Translations under genes and position numbers: made by a program
Assembly (NCBI GenBank): GCA_007644065.1
Contig: VJWN01000013.1
Span: forward strand, 62,001-126,000
Length of the DNA: 64,000 bases
Direction of reading: 5' to 3'
Origin: Margaritispora aquatica
Taxonomy: Eukaryota > Ascomycota > Leotiomycetes > Helotiales > Discinellaceae
In this document: one piece after another, positions 23,808-35,700 of the stretch
Layout: the number at the start of each line of letters is the position of its first letter
Position numbering within the stretch: the first letter of the stretch is position 1
The notes under the pieces: model-generated
Databases searched by the model: none
Told to the model about the DNA's origin: nothing
The model's input: the letters and a program-made list of their open reading frames with translations, nothing else

Positions 23808-24851
23808 TCAAGCATCTTCTCTCCATAGCCACTTCGCAAATTCCTTGGCACTCAAGCCCTTCGGCACATCAGCAGTACCTGTCTTCCACTTCCCATTCGG
23901 CTCATAACTTCCATGCTTCTGAGGGCTCTTGATGAACGGCTTAACTTCAAGCACATTCATGCTATCCGCTCCCTCGGCAATCTTCTTCGTATCAGAGTAA
24001 TATTTTGCAAAACACCTCGCCCTCGCCAAATCCCCATGCATGTTACACAGCTGAAATAAATCCCAATACAACCTTGACACTCTCCCATCCTTAAATCCTT
24101 CCTTCTCATAAATATGGAATACCTCGCGACAGCACCTCATTACCTCCTCAGGTTTGAAGTACATCTTCTCCGCACTCCCAATAACAGCATCAAGTTCCTT
24201 CGCTCGCCTAAAGCGGGCATCACTCTCCGCCAACTCAGCAGGCGGTAGAGCGCAAATCTCACATGTACAGTCAAACTCAAACCTCTCCTTCAAGGCTTTC
24301 TTCCGCTCCTCAGATACACCGACGTCATCGCTGTACATAGTCAAGATCTCACCACCCGCAGGGATCTTCCTCACAGCGTAAATCGTCTGTTTCTCATGTA
24401 GTGGGTTCCAGTACTGCACAGCATTCGGCAAGCAACTATGATTAATCCTCGAGATGTCCGCAAACACACCGCCGACGTCCGCGCTCGCACCGAGGGGGTA
24501 CCCGTTTGAGCGTAGGATACCCAGCAGAGGGGTGTCTGGTTCCTGGGTGGCGAAGTTGTTGTGTAGCGAGCGGTAGGCCTTTTGAGACTTTATAGGCAGC
24601 TTCGAGAGCGCGGTGATGAGATCGCGTTCTGTGCCTTCAGGGGTAGGGGAGGTGATCACGTCTGTGGTGACTAGCGGTGCTTCGCTTAGAAGAAGCGTCC
24701 CTGGCGAGATATCCCTGGTGGCGATGAGACCCAGGTCTTTGCCAGGGATCGATTTGAGTTCCCACAGCTTGGATGAGGTGTCCTCGATGTCGAGGTGTGA
24801 GATCTTCTCCGAGAGCGAGGAGTACTCATTGCTGGTTCTGCTTGGCGCCAT
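23808..24851 (-). CDS. SET-domain protein (SMYD-like, no MYND)
   Basis: Single-exon 347-aa protein with a SET methyltransferase fold. The N-terminal strand pair (LWELKSIPGKDLGLIATRDI, residues about 29-50) opens the domain. The core motif RINHSCLPNAVQYW (about 133-146) is the NHSC segment that forms the S-adenosylmethionine pseudoknot. GGEILTMYSDD (about 165-176) supplies the catalytic Tyr. The post-SET Cys cluster FDCTCEICALP follows near 195. The C-terminal third is helical, as in SMYD-like proteins, but the MYND zinc finger is absent. Such fungal proteins are usually annotated as SET domain proteins with unknown substrate (histone or non-histone lysine). The reading is secure; the function is only at family level. 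Confidence 0.9.
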   Translation of the reverse strand: MAPSRTSNEYSSLSEKISHLDIEDTSSKLWELKSIPGKDLGLIATRDISPGTLLLSEAPLVTTDVITSPTPEGTERDLITALSKLPIKSQKAYRSLHNNFATQEPDTPLLGILRSNGYPLGASADVGGVFADISRINHSCLPNAVQYWNPLHEKQTIYAVRKIPAGGEILTMYSDDVGVSEERKKALKERFEFDCTCEICALPPAELAESDARFRRAKELDAVIGSAEKMYFKPEEVMRCCREVFHIYEKEGFKDGRVSRLYWDLFQLCNMHGDLARARCFAKYYSDTKKIAEGADSMNVLEVKPFIKSPQKHGSYEPNGKWKTGTADVPKGLSAKEFAKWLWREDA

Positions 24852-25781
24852 TGCGCTTGTATATTGCTTGTTTCAAATGTTGTCGTATATTCGAATTTGA
24901 AATTTGCATGTATCGTAAACTTGGAAAGAGATTTGAGGTGAGGATGAGGTTGGTTTATACCTTTGACACGTTGCGACGGCCATTTTGCGGTGTGGGCTTA
25001 TTTTTCAGACTTCTTTGATCAGACTTTACCAGAATTGGTAAAACAGTCGAGCGGGCGGACCCACTTGGACGGGGGGTGAATATCATAAAAGTCTATTGGT
25101 TCACGTGATTGCATCACGACGCCTTACCTCTAGCTGGAGAGACTTATCCCACACAAGCTTAGAGTCTTTGATAGATCTTGATGGCGCTTTCTAGGCTAAA
25201 ATCTAGCTAAAAATGGATTTACAACGCATGCCATCGCAGAGACAAGGCCTTGGAATGGGGAGACGTCAAGAGACCATCATCTTTTGCATACAAGCTGCGC
25301 AAGGACTCTGGAACATTCGAGAACGAAAAGCACGGCTAGAGAACCGATATATTGCTCAACTTTCCAAGTGATATTCATCATTTGGATCCGGGCAGCTCAA
25401 GCGAGCCCCTTTCCAGCCCTACCGGAGACAGGCTCCGGGCACTTGCGATCTTGTGATACCAAGAGAAAAGCATACTCAAAATTCTTCCTCGGGACCATTT
25501 GCAGTATTTCTTTCGTGGATTCAGAGCCATGATTTGTTCTAGAAGAAATTTGCAATGTTTAGTCCGCTTGAGCTTGTTCGTTTCCCGAAGTTTTGGGACT
25601 CGAGGACGGAAGATGACGAGAAGCGTGTTGGGGGTATGAAATCTACACATAGTATCGGCTAACACACTTCTCCGCTGTTTTTGTCTCACGAACTCACCTG
25701 AGTTCATTATCATCACATTTCAACCCAGGCAGATAAATACGAGTGTAAGGTTCGCACAATCTTCAGAAAACACATCTCAAG
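24852..25781. other. Divergent intergenic region
   Basis: Lies between the SET gene (minus) and the small membrane protein (plus). No further gene was supported. Open frames at 25284-25532 and 25378-25716 overlap on opposite strands without motifs. Confidence 0.4.
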
Positions 25782-26472
25782 ATGGGGCTCCAAACGACTG
25801 AGATCTGCAATATGGCGACGATGACAATGATCGCAGTTATTCTCAATCTTTACGTAGCAGCTGCTGTTGTCTTGATTGACGTGACTCTAAGGCTTCTGCC
25901 ATCCAAGCATGAAACTAAAGTCGAAAGTTCCTGGTATGCATTCAGTTGGGCAGCCGTTATCGGCCTTCCAAACCTGTATCTCATCATTACTCGTAAGTGA
26001 TATGGTCTTTTGTCTTATCCTTACGACTCATCACGAGGACGTGCTAACAGTTACAGGCGGCAGCGAAAATACCGCCAAAGACATGGTTATCATTATGTCT
26101 ACCCAACTCAGCAAGTTGACAAAGACACGCATCCACTTCTGCAACACGCTCGTCTGTACACTTGTCTCAAACGATACCATGGTGTCTAGTGCGTGGACGT
26201 TGATTTCATTAATCGCGGGCGGAATTGATCCACTTGACACATCAAAATTTATGCCGGAGCAGAGAGGATTCAAAGAGGACATTTTGATCTGGTTTCTTGC
26301 TTGTGTCGTTATGATTATTATATGTGTTGTAGCATTAGCTTTTCTAATATTGACGTGGGATGTGTTGAATGATGCGTATAGTGAGGTGATGGATGCCAGC
26401 GAAGAGTCGAGGGAGGTGGAGAGCATTAATATGATGGAAGGGCAGGAGGACGAGGACGAGAATTATGCATAA
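25782..26472 (+). CDS. Unknown small multi-span membrane protein
   Basis: Two exons (25782-25992 and 26057-26472) join as ITR-GSENTAK and give 208 aa. Hydrophobic segments lie at about residues 11-37 (MATMTMIAVILNLYVAAAVV), 52-70 (WYAFSWAAVIGLPNLYLII), about 102-125 (weaker) and 150-175 (ILIWFLACVVMIIICVVALA). That suggests three or four spans. The C-terminal ~30 residues are hydrophilic and acidic, ending EGQEDEDENYA. I do not recognise the family. The intron and continuous membrane pattern argue that it is a real gene. The first ATG of the frame is used as start. Confidence 0.65.
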
Positions 26473-27099
26473 GAGCTTAGTAGTTTGTGATCAGCCATCA
26501 TGATCATTAAGCGTTATCAAATTTAGTTTCGAGCCAAAGACCCTGGAGACTTTTCGAGCTCAGGTTCATTTTTGCAAAAGGGTGTCGAGGTAGGGGAAGG
26601 AAAATGTTATATTCAGTGTATCGTTCTATTTAAAACTTTTAAGGATACCTCATATTCCCATACAGAAGTTCTATCAGTAAATTCTGAACAGTGATGCCCC
26701 GGTGTCCGTTCTGTTCCAAATACTAAGCTTAACCTCTTACAGCATTTTCGTAACCAAATCTTACATTTCAGTGGGTCAGGTCTGATATTCACCTAGGTAC
26801 GATTGTTTGGGCCTCAAGGTCTTTCTTATGGTTAGAAGAGACGTTGAAGGATGCTAAAAGGTAGCACAATGGCTGATCACTAGCAGGTTTGTTGCTTTCA
26901 TTTCGCTCCTGGAAAAATTAGCCCAAGATACTCGGCGGATACTACTCGGGTAGCTAGAAATGCTATACAGCTCATATTCTCTAAAAATTAAGATACGATG
27001 ACGTTGTATAGGTTCAACTTTGACGACCAAAATTCCGTCGTTGTGTTTTAGGGTACCATATATTTATATATCGCCAACTCCTCCATCAACCAATGATAA
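26473..27099. other. Intergenic upstream of tRNA
   Basis: AT-rich, no coding frame. A TATATTTATATAT stretch at about 27058-27070 lies 30-40 bp upstream of the tRNA. Confidence 0.4.
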
Positions 27100-27199
27100 G
27101 GCGCTTTGGCGGAGTGGTTAACGCGATGCCCTGCTATCGATTCATCGAAGCTGCCAGGCATTTCCTTCGGGAGCAAGAGTTCGAATCTCTTAGGCGTCG
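27100..27199 (+). tRNA. tRNA-Ser(GCU) with 19-nt intron
   Basis: A cloverleaf folds by eye. The acceptor GGCGCTT (27100-27106) pairs with AGGCGTC (27192-27198), with discriminator G27199. The D arm is GCG...CGC around GAGTGGTTAA. The anticodon stem ATGCC/GGCAT encloses loop CTGCTA|A with anticodon GCT (27133-27135). The intron occupies 27137-27155, directly after position 37, the standard nuclear site. Its AGC can pair with the anticodon, as in pre-tRNA. The long variable arm (TCC-TTCG-GGA) is the class II feature of serine tRNAs. The T arm is AAGAG-TTCGAAT-CTCTT, giving a good B box. T-rich runs follow from about 27207 as a Pol III terminator. Confidence 0.93.
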
Positions 27200-27737
27200 T
27201 CTTCAGATTTTCTTTTGCCATTGTTGTGTATGATGTTTCGGCGAAGCGGGAGTGAGCGACGCTTTATACTTTTGGTGTTTATTAGAGCTGGGACCTTACT
27301 GGCTTGACCGATAAATCGCCGCTTATAGCCGCCAATAAAGAGACTACGAAATACAATGTCACTTTTGTCATAATTTGAGTTACCTTTCATGAATTGTGAG
27401 GACAATTGCTTCTGTAAAAATGTCTTGCAATGAGAAACATTAGGAGCTTCTCGAAGAATGGACGTTGGGAGACCTTTGTCGATGTTGATGCGTCATCAGT
27501 TTGCTGCTTGTAGTCACATCTCCTTTCTCCACCACGTCAAGAACCCCTTCATATTACATCTATCGTTGGCAAGAGATACAAAGCTGTATCATGAATTTTC
27601 CTCAATACTCTTGATAAATCACGCTTGTTTTCGCATTTCGGAGATCCTAAAGATAACGCTCAGCTCCCCCACCTTCAAGTAAAGGACAATACATATCAAC
27701 CTTGCACTCAACCATTACTCTTCCTATCAATATCAAA
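27200..27737. other. Intergenic, tRNA terminator and SDR promoter
   Basis: Starts with the T-rich Pol III stop, then about 500 bp with no supported gene before the dehydrogenase ATG. Confidence 0.4.
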
Positions 27738-28475
27738 ATGTCAAAATTCCAAGGCAAAGTCTTTCTCATCACCGGTGCTGGCTCCGGAATAGGACGAGCA
27801 ACATCAATCAAACTCTCGCTTCTCGGAGCTACCTTGGCACTTACAGACATCAATCCCACGTCTGTTGCCGAAACACTCACTCTATGCTCATCAGGCAATC
27901 ACTTCACTTCGGATTTCGATGTTGGCTCTACTGAAGCATGTAATGCTTTTGTTGCAGCTATCATTTCAAAGTATTCCCGTCTCGACCACATTTTCAACTG
28001 TGCAGGCATAAATCCGACCTCCCTCGCAACATCTGAAATCACAGATGCATACTGGGACAAACTCATGTCCACAAACCTCAAAGGCCTATTCAACATCACC
28101 CGTGCCAGCATCCCTCACCTCCTCTCTGGCTCCTCGTTTGTGAATGTCTCGTCTATAGCTGGACTAAGTGCCACAGCTGGCTTTGCAGTCTACTGTGCCA
28201 CCAAATACGGTATAACCGGCTTCAGCAAGTGTATGGCTTTAGAGCTGGGACCGAAAGGGATCAGGACGAATGTAGTAGCTCCCGGGTATATTGATACACC
28301 GACGAATGCTGGAGTGGTGGCTGGGAAGGAAGCAGTGGAGAGAATGGAGGGCGCGATTAGTATGGGGAGATTCGGGACAGCGGATGAGGTTGCTGATGTT
28401 GTTGTCTTCTTGTTTGGAGAGGAGGCGAAGTATATGAACGGAAGCGTGGTTGAGGTCCATGGCGGGGTGAAGTAA
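27738..28475 (+). CDS. Short-chain dehydrogenase/reductase (classical SDR)
   Basis: NAD(P)-dependent oxidoreductase of 245 aa in one exon. The Rossmann fold starts at once: KVFLITGAGSGIGRAT carries the TGxxxGxG cofactor loop (residues about 11-18). NCAGINP is the NAG motif. VNVSSIAGLSATAG and YCATKYGITGFSKCMALEL provide the catalytic Ser and the Tyr-xxx-Lys. The segment after the PG motif (APGYIDTPTNAG) is usual for classical SDRs, and the end MNGSVVEVHGG matches the family's dimer strand. Asp in LALTDINP, at the end of the second strand, suggests NAD(H) preference. The ATG at 27738 is chosen because it places the GxG loop normally; an upstream in-frame codon (27702) adds 12 unlikely residues. 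Substrate unknown. Confidence 0.93.
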   Translation: MSKFQGKVFLITGAGSGIGRATSIKLSLLGATLALTDINPTSVAETLTLCSSGNHFTSDFDVGSTEACNAFVAAIISKYSRLDHIFNCAGINPTSLATSEITDAYWDKLMSTNLKGLFNITRASIPHLLSGSSFVNVSSIAGLSATAGFAVYCATKYGITGFSKCMALELGPKGIRTNVVAPGYIDTPTNAGVVAGKEAVERMEGAISMGRFGTADEVADVVVFLFGEEAKYMNGSVVEVHGGVK

Positions 28476-28966
28476 AATGAAGATAAAGACCGAAGAACGC
28501 TTAGTGATTTTACCACAACTAGGACAGTCTTTGTTATTGTCATAGATGTAAGATTCTAGCTTCTAAATACGGCAGTTTACGCTATAGAAATGAGAGCTTT
28601 CTAGTCGAAGATAGCTTTATTGACTAAGATACCTACCAAGAACTTTCTTTTAAGGAGCCTTCATAGGTACTTTTGAGGCGACTTGGAATTGAGCAGGTAT
28701 TAAGGACAACAGATTTGAATTTGTGTCGGCCTCGAAACACATTGTAATACAAGTACTTGAGGGGCTGTTATGAAAATTCTGTCTCATATACTGAAGAGAT
28801 GAGGATGAGGTCGAGGACGAGCGCGTGCGGCGACAAGGTGGGGCGTATTGTATCATGTGACTTTACGATAGCGATAGGGAAGGGAAGCTGGGACAGAAAA
28901 TAATTTCATGTCCCAAACTAAACACCAAAGACCAAAACTAGACCGTTCCTTAACAACACAAGAAAA
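28476..28966. other. Intergenic
   Basis: SDR 3' flank and DBP9 5' region. No other gene was seen. Confidence 0.4.
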
Positions 28967-30875
28967 ATGAAGCGCAAATTGGATGAAAATGACGTTCCGG
29001 CACCGGCCGAGGAGATTGAAGCAAAGAAGGACGACACGACTTTCGCAAGCTTAGGACTCGACTCACGATTGCTTCAAGGAATTGCAAAACAGAACTTTCA
29101 CACGCCAACCCTCGTGCAAAGCAAAGCTATACCTCTGGCATTGGAAGGTCGAGATGTGTTGGCTAGAGCAAAGACAGGAACTGGAAAGACTGCAGCATAT
29201 CTACTACCAATCATTCACTCAATTCTCAAAAGGAAACAGGTTAGTTCGATTTCTGAAGTTGAGAACGCGACTAACGCACCCAGACTGCCTCTACACAAAC
29301 AACCACTGCCCTGATACTCGTTCCTACCCGTGAGCTTGCAGATCAAGTACACAAGTCTGTCGAATTGTTCTCTTCATTCTGTGCGAAAGATGTACGAGCC
29401 GTCGACCTTATGCAGAAAGTCTCCGACGCAGTCCTTCGGTCCTTACTCGCAGATGCTCCGGACATCGTAATCGGAACGCCAACTCGAGTCATGGCCGTCC
29501 TCGATTCTTCAATTATATCATTGGACAATCTAGCGCATATGGTCATTGATGAGGCGGATTTGGTGCTGTCGTATGGCCACAATGCGGACCTGCAGAGGGT
29601 AGCCCAAATAGTGCCGACCGGAGCACAGAAAATCTTGATGAGCGCAACTCTAACGAGTGAAGTCGAGACATTGAAAGGATTGTTCTGTCGAAATGCTGTG
29701 GTATTGAAACTGCAAGAAGCGGACAACGAGGGCGAGGGTGTGTCACAATTTGTGGTCAAGTTAGTGTCTCTAGTTCAATTTTTTGATTTCGTCCACTAAT
29801 AACTTGCAGATGTGCGGAAGATGAGAAGTTTTTATTGGCATATATCATTTTCAAGCTAAAGCTCATTAAAGGGAAATGCATTATCTTCGTTGCAGACATC
29901 GATCGCTGCTACAGGTTAAAGCTTTTCCTTGAACAATTCGGCACACGAAGTTGTATCCTGAACTCCGAACTTCCAGTCAATTCGAGGATACACGTGGTAG
30001 AAGAATTTAACAAGAATGTCTACGACATCATAATTGCCTCGGACGAGCATGAGGTCTTAGGAGACGATGATGATGAGAAGGTAGAGCCAGCTGTAGAGAA
30101 TGGAGAGGTTGAGAAAGTGGCAGACGAGGCAGTTGCAACCGAGGAGAAGGCACCATCGCGGAAAAAGAGGAAGACAGCGAAGAAGGACAAGGAGTATGGT
30201 GTATCGCGAGGAATCGATTTCAAAAATGTTGCTTGCGTCCTCAATTTCGACCTTCCAACTTCATCTAAATCATACACGCATCGCATTGGCCGTACTGCCA
30301 GAGCCGGGCAGACCGGTATGGCATTGTCATTTGTTATTCCAGCCGATCTCTACCGAAAACACAAGCCCACCAGCATCGAATCGACCAAGAACGACGAGAA
30401 GACCATGGACAAGATTACAAGGCACCAGGCGAAAAAGGGCAAGGAAGTCAAGCCTTACAACTTCGATATGAAGCAGGTAGAGGCGTTCAGATACCGGATG
30501 AGTGATGCATTGAGAGCAGTCACTGGTGTTGCAATTCGGGAAGCGAGGACAACCGAGCTCAGGCAAGAGCTGATCAAGAGCGAGAAATTGAAGCGACATT
30601 TCGAAGAGAATCCTGAGGATTTGCACCATCTGCGTCATGATGGCGAGCTGCGACCGGCTCGAGTTCAATCACATATGAAGCATGTTCCCGAATACTTATT
30701 GCCGAAGGATGGAAAGAAAGCGATTACGGACGTTGGGTTTGTATCAATGCGAAAGACTACCGAAAATCGAATCCGCAAAGCTAGGATGGCGAACAAGTCG
30801 AAGGGTAGAGGGAAGAAAGTTGGAGGCAGGAAAGTTGATCCTCTCAAAACATTCAAAGCAAAAGCGAGGAAGTAG
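28967..30875 (+). CDS. DBP9: ATP-dependent RNA helicase DBP9
   Basis: Nucleolar DEAD-box helicase needed for 60S ribosomal subunit assembly (27S pre-rRNA processing). Three exons (28967-29239, 29284-29759 and 29810-30875) give 604 aa. Motifs in order: Q motif region [16 protein letters not shown]; Walker [23 protein letters not shown] in [15 protein letters not shown] in ILMSATL. In the second domain: [20 protein letters not shown], then IIIASDE, and [10 protein letters not shown]. As in other Dbp9 proteins, domain 2 is interrupted between IIIASDE and GVSRGIDF by an acidic/basic low-complexity insert (about residues 325-380, with a DDDDE run and RKKRKTAKK). The C-terminus is basic ([14 protein letters not shown]), fitting rRNA binding and nucleolar location. 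Both introns restore conserved sequence. Confidence 0.96.
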
Positions 30876-32704
30876 AGTATGATACCAAATGAAACAATAG
30901 TTATTCTGGCACCAGGTGCGAGACTTAACCAAGCATCTCCTTTGCTTCATTTCTTGTCATTTTCACAAAAACGTTATCTCATTGTAGAGAGGCAGTTGGT
31001 GGAGGCCTGTCCAAATTTTTTAAGGGAGATGATCATCTCATAAAGAGATTGAATCTGCTTAGAGTGAATTTTCGTTATTTCGTTGAGGGAAAGTGTCCTG
31101 ACTCATTAACATTGTGCTTTGCAATATTTTCTCATTTTGGCAACAACACCACCTACCAATAGCTTTTTTGAACAAAAAATAACAATATGAGAGCTGCCGT
31201 TGCTATGGCATAACTTTTGTGGACTGTTATCATCTCCATAGCTTCATGCTTTAATTCTTGGATGCCAAAGTAGATGTCTAACAAGCGAGTTGGTTAATGC
31301 CATGTCTTTCCATTTTTCCAACCATTAACATGCCGCTGAATACTAAGCGAAATTTCATCTATTGTATACCTACCTCATGATCATCATTATAGTTCCAAAA
31401 GTGCTAATTGATACTTATACAGTCTAGTGATTTAATACATCTCAAAAATCCCACACAATTGCAAATCAAGAAGTTCCACTTCAGATATACACAACCTAGC
31501 ACGTAAATGTGCAGAAAACATTTACTGCCTTTGACAAGAAATGTTAGACAGATATCTTATATTGATGTATGGTCTAATATACAATGAAACCCATTTCAGT
31601 TTTTAAAATATAACCACACTATCCAGCTGTCGCCCAAGCCAACTCGAAATCGTGCGAATTAAGTTGCTAGTGGTTTGTCCTCAAGTCTAACAAATTCATT
31701 TCATTTAAGCTAAAGCGAAACCGTGCGAGACCTACCTTACTAACAGTTCAATTTTAGACTTGTTCATTCAATCGATAGTTTCCACAGTAAGCATAAATAA
31801 TGCTCTCAGTTCCACCTCCTCCAAAACTTATCTATCTTTCCACAGATCTTTTCTTCTCCTACCATTCCTCAACAATTACCATCATCCGCCATGCTTTCGC
31901 AGGGCTGTACCAGCTCCCAGACAACTCTTAGCACTTGCGCAGACAAGAGAAAGAATTGTGAGTACCCTTTCCACAGTTGCACGGATATCAGCAGGCATGT
32001 TGGAGAACACCAGCAAAGTCGTCTTCCATCTGATGTCTGTTCCCTTTCATAAAGGTTCCATCATACTTACCACGGTCGTCGTCAACGAAGTGAGTACAAT
32101 CGTTGTCGTCGACTTTCCCTTGGCCTGGAGCGGTCGTTGTTGTCGACTTAACCATCCTCGTGGTAACTCGCAACGTTTATCCACTACGCCGACCGACTTT
32201 CCTATTGTCCGCACATTTTTACTACCATGTCTTGATCATCACTGACAGTTTTAAATAGTTATTTGGTAATCCATACTGAATGTACATGTGGTGAGTTACG
32301 CATTTGATCTAAATGTCCACCCCTGAACGCACGCATCCTTTCAAGCTGAGGAAACCATCTGTTCACTAACCCATGATTACCCATCGTTTTCTGCTAGTGT
32401 CCTTTCATTGTTTAAATCTATATGCTGACTTTGATTCAGGACATTTCTCGACATTTCAATATAGAGCAGGTAAGACATTCTTTCATTGTCCTCACCGTAA
32501 GCTTTGGTCCTAGTGTCTTGCTATGATAACAGAAGAGGACAATTCCAACATTCTAAATTTGCCCATACACACCACACCTCCATTTGGAATCCGTTTATCT
32601 AACTTCTTATCTAGGTAAGAGCGACCAAGTCCAATGTACCTTTGTGCTTGGGTAAATTTTTTCAACCGAGCTGACCACACCGAAGACCGAGCAATATAAA
32701 TTCG
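30876..32704. other. Long intergenic / 5' leader of the large orphan gene
   Basis: A 1.8-kb gap. Near 31891 an ATG in good context starts a short Cys-containing frame of about 50 codons that ends near 32052. It could be a small gene or an upstream ORF; I cannot support a call. GAGCAG|GTAAGACATT near 32468 and CTTATCTAG near 32615 could bound an intron in the leader of the downstream gene. Nothing else was recognised. Confidence 0.35.
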
Positions 32705-35700
32705 ATGAGTTCAAAGAACCAGCAAACAACCCCAACCACAACTCCTCAAGTACGCACAATGGATCAAGATTTTTCAACACCCCGAATCCCAGCAGAGGCT
32801 ATCCCAGACAGCCCCCGTTATATGTCAATTGGAGGAGGAAATAGATGGGGATTTGCTAACATTGATCGTGAAGAAGAGTTGAACAACAGCACAGCCAGCA
32901 CAAATCCCCCTCCAGCTCAAGGAATGATTTCACAGGATCATAGTCCTCACCAATCGATAATGCGACCTCAGCATAGAAACCTATTGGAATCGCGCTCATC
33001 ACATCTGCAGCAAGTTGCTTCAAGCTCAGCTTTCCCCTCTCTGGACCTTGCCGCACATCACAACGTCAATTCACCTCGTGATTTGTTGCAGCCTACCACT
33101 TACCCAACCCCTTCAGGCCTGGAGCGAAATCCATCTCAAAGTCAACTGTCGACGACACCATCTTGGCAAGTTTCTGAACAACACGGAGGTACAATGCACG
33201 AGAAGAGGCCAAGACCAGTAAGTCCGTCTAATCAAGCACCAAATAAGCGTCACCAGAGGATCAATGTGCAACCAGTGCAAAGTATGTCACAGCAGAGCTC
33301 TAGTCAAACTTTTGCTTTAGTACAGGATGGATATCCTCACGTGGTAAATCAAGATCCAATGGTGTCTGAGTACCATCGCTCCCCATTAGTAAATAGCTTA
33401 CGAGCTCGACAGCGAAGCGAGACATCAAGTCAGTATCCGGGCACTTCTTTGAGCCAGAACCAAAACTCCTCCCAAGCTTCTTATGGCTCACACCAAGTCA
33501 AGTCCTCGATTTCAGCATCTCAAATGGTTCCAGATGGCCATATTCAGAATGAAACTGGTTTCGATCAACCGAGAGCTTCCTCCGTGAAAAATTCTTCCGC
33601 TGCAGTCAGGATACGCAATCCATTTGGAGGATCCCAACCGAAATACATAGGCGTTACCCGAGCGGGCTCTATACTCAACCACGCTCCTCAACTTGCAGAT
33701 AATTCCGATTCGTTAGGCCAACTTAGTCGCTTCGATGATATCGAGAGAGATGCCCTCTCCAATGGAATGAGCTCAATCAGAGGTAATCCTCAACATGCGC
33801 CAAATCGAGTCGTCAGTCGCGAGCAAACTCCAACTTCAAGAAGCAGTCCTGGCCAAAAATCTATGTCTATAATTGGTAAAATTTACAGCAAATCCGGAGG
33901 ACGATCGTCAAACCAAAATACGGGACCAGCCCACGATACGTCTCAAAACTCAGCCAGAAGCAACATCAACTCAAAACGAGAAACATTTTACGATTCAGCA
34001 AGACAGAACAACCCAACCGATCAGCAGGTAGCCCGAACTCTTACGAAAAACTTTTTCCAAAGCAAATCTCATCAAGGGGTGTCGCCCTACATGTCATCGC
34101 ATATACCGCCACTGAAACCACCATTTCAGAGATATGCTAGTCCAGAGATGTCCCCAACTGTGCGAAAACGGCCAGCAGCAGCTCAAGCTAGAGGTGATGC
34201 CAAGATCGAGAATTTTGGTCAGACAGATTTGGGAGCCCGAGCTAGACCACGACCCAGAACTATTTTCAAGACGCCTCAAGACTACCAACTAGGTTCTGAG
34301 GATGTTTCAGGAACTTCAATCAAGTCTAGAGGTGTTTCCACATCTAGACCTCCGCCAGTGTCCAAAAAGCAAACTTCACTTGCTCAACCTCCACGCCCTG
34401 AAGTTCCAAAGTTCGGTGACCATTTTTCTCCACAAGTGGAAACACCGAATGTATTGAGATCACAAGTCAACACTGGAAATTTCAACCAGAGAGATGAAGG
34501 TCCTGAGTCTGAGAAATCTCCTGCTATGATGGAGCTGTTTCGCAGGCGGGGGATGAGTCTCACTAAAAAGGGGAAGAAATCTAACGCTGTTCAGCTTCTG
34601 GACCATTTAGATTACAAACATCCAAAGATACATACCTCAAAGGTGCAGGAGAACCCAGTCCCTCGTCCTCAGCGCCCCAATACTTCAGAAGAATCGAGAG
34701 AATCAAATACGTCGAAAACTCAAATTAGGGGTCCTAAACCACACACACTTCAGGAAAGTTCGGAATTTCGTCCCCAAAGTGGACCTTCGAATCCGTTAGT
34801 GCTATCTCCAGCAAATCAACCAGAAGTGATTGATCTTTCCACGCCTGAAATTCGTCTAATCCAACGATCGAGACCGATGAGAGAACGTCTGGAGTCATTG
34901 AAAAAGCCCGAGACGGAGAAAGAGAAGCCCAGTCCTAGAACAGCTCGCGCTCCGAAAGGAGCCGCGCTGGTTGATTTGGCCACTCCCAAGACACCTCGAG
35001 TGTCGAAAAAGGCAAAGACCGAAGAGCTTATGATTCAACAGACCCCAGCGGCCCTCGAAGCCATCAAACAAAGTCGGGCCGCCGCATTAATCACAAAAAA
35101 GATGGTAGATGCTTTACGCCCGGAGCTCGACCCAGCTACACTGGCTGAATTGCAAGAGAAAGAGGAGGCCTCGAAAGTTGAGATAGAACTCCAAGAGAAA
35201 GCCGAGAGAGAAGAAGCTCGACTAGCAAGATTTTTAAAAGAAGAAAGAGCTCGAGTTGCTGCTGAAGAGAAAGAGAAACGTCTAGCTGAGGAAAAACATG
35301 CAAGAGACCTGGAAAAACAACGGGTTGAAGAGGAAAAGAGAAGAATTCGTGAAATGGAACGACTGGTTAATGAACCGTTGGAGAAGGCCAATTTGGAGAA
35401 AAAACGTAATGAGGCTGAACAGAAAATGAGAGATATTGCAGCTAGGAGAGCAAAAGCTGAAGAGGAACAAGCACAGACTGAAGCGGAGAGAAAAGCAGCG
35501 GAGGAACGGGCAAACGCTGCTCACCTGGCTGAGTTAGCTGATATCAAAGCTAAGCAAGAAGCGGCCAAGAAACAAGCACTCTCGCTTAAGGTAGCAAAGA
35601 AGAAGAGGAACGCACCAGAGGTTGTTCGCTCTTCGTTAGCAGGTGCAGATGCACAGACTGGTAATATCGAGGATGAAGATACTATGATGCATGATGTAGG

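Noticed and set aside
31760..32245. 161-codon plus frame upstream of the large orphan gene
   Set aside because: No recognisable motif; composition like non-coding DNA. A short Cys-containing frame from 31891 in another phase was also considered but cannot be supported.
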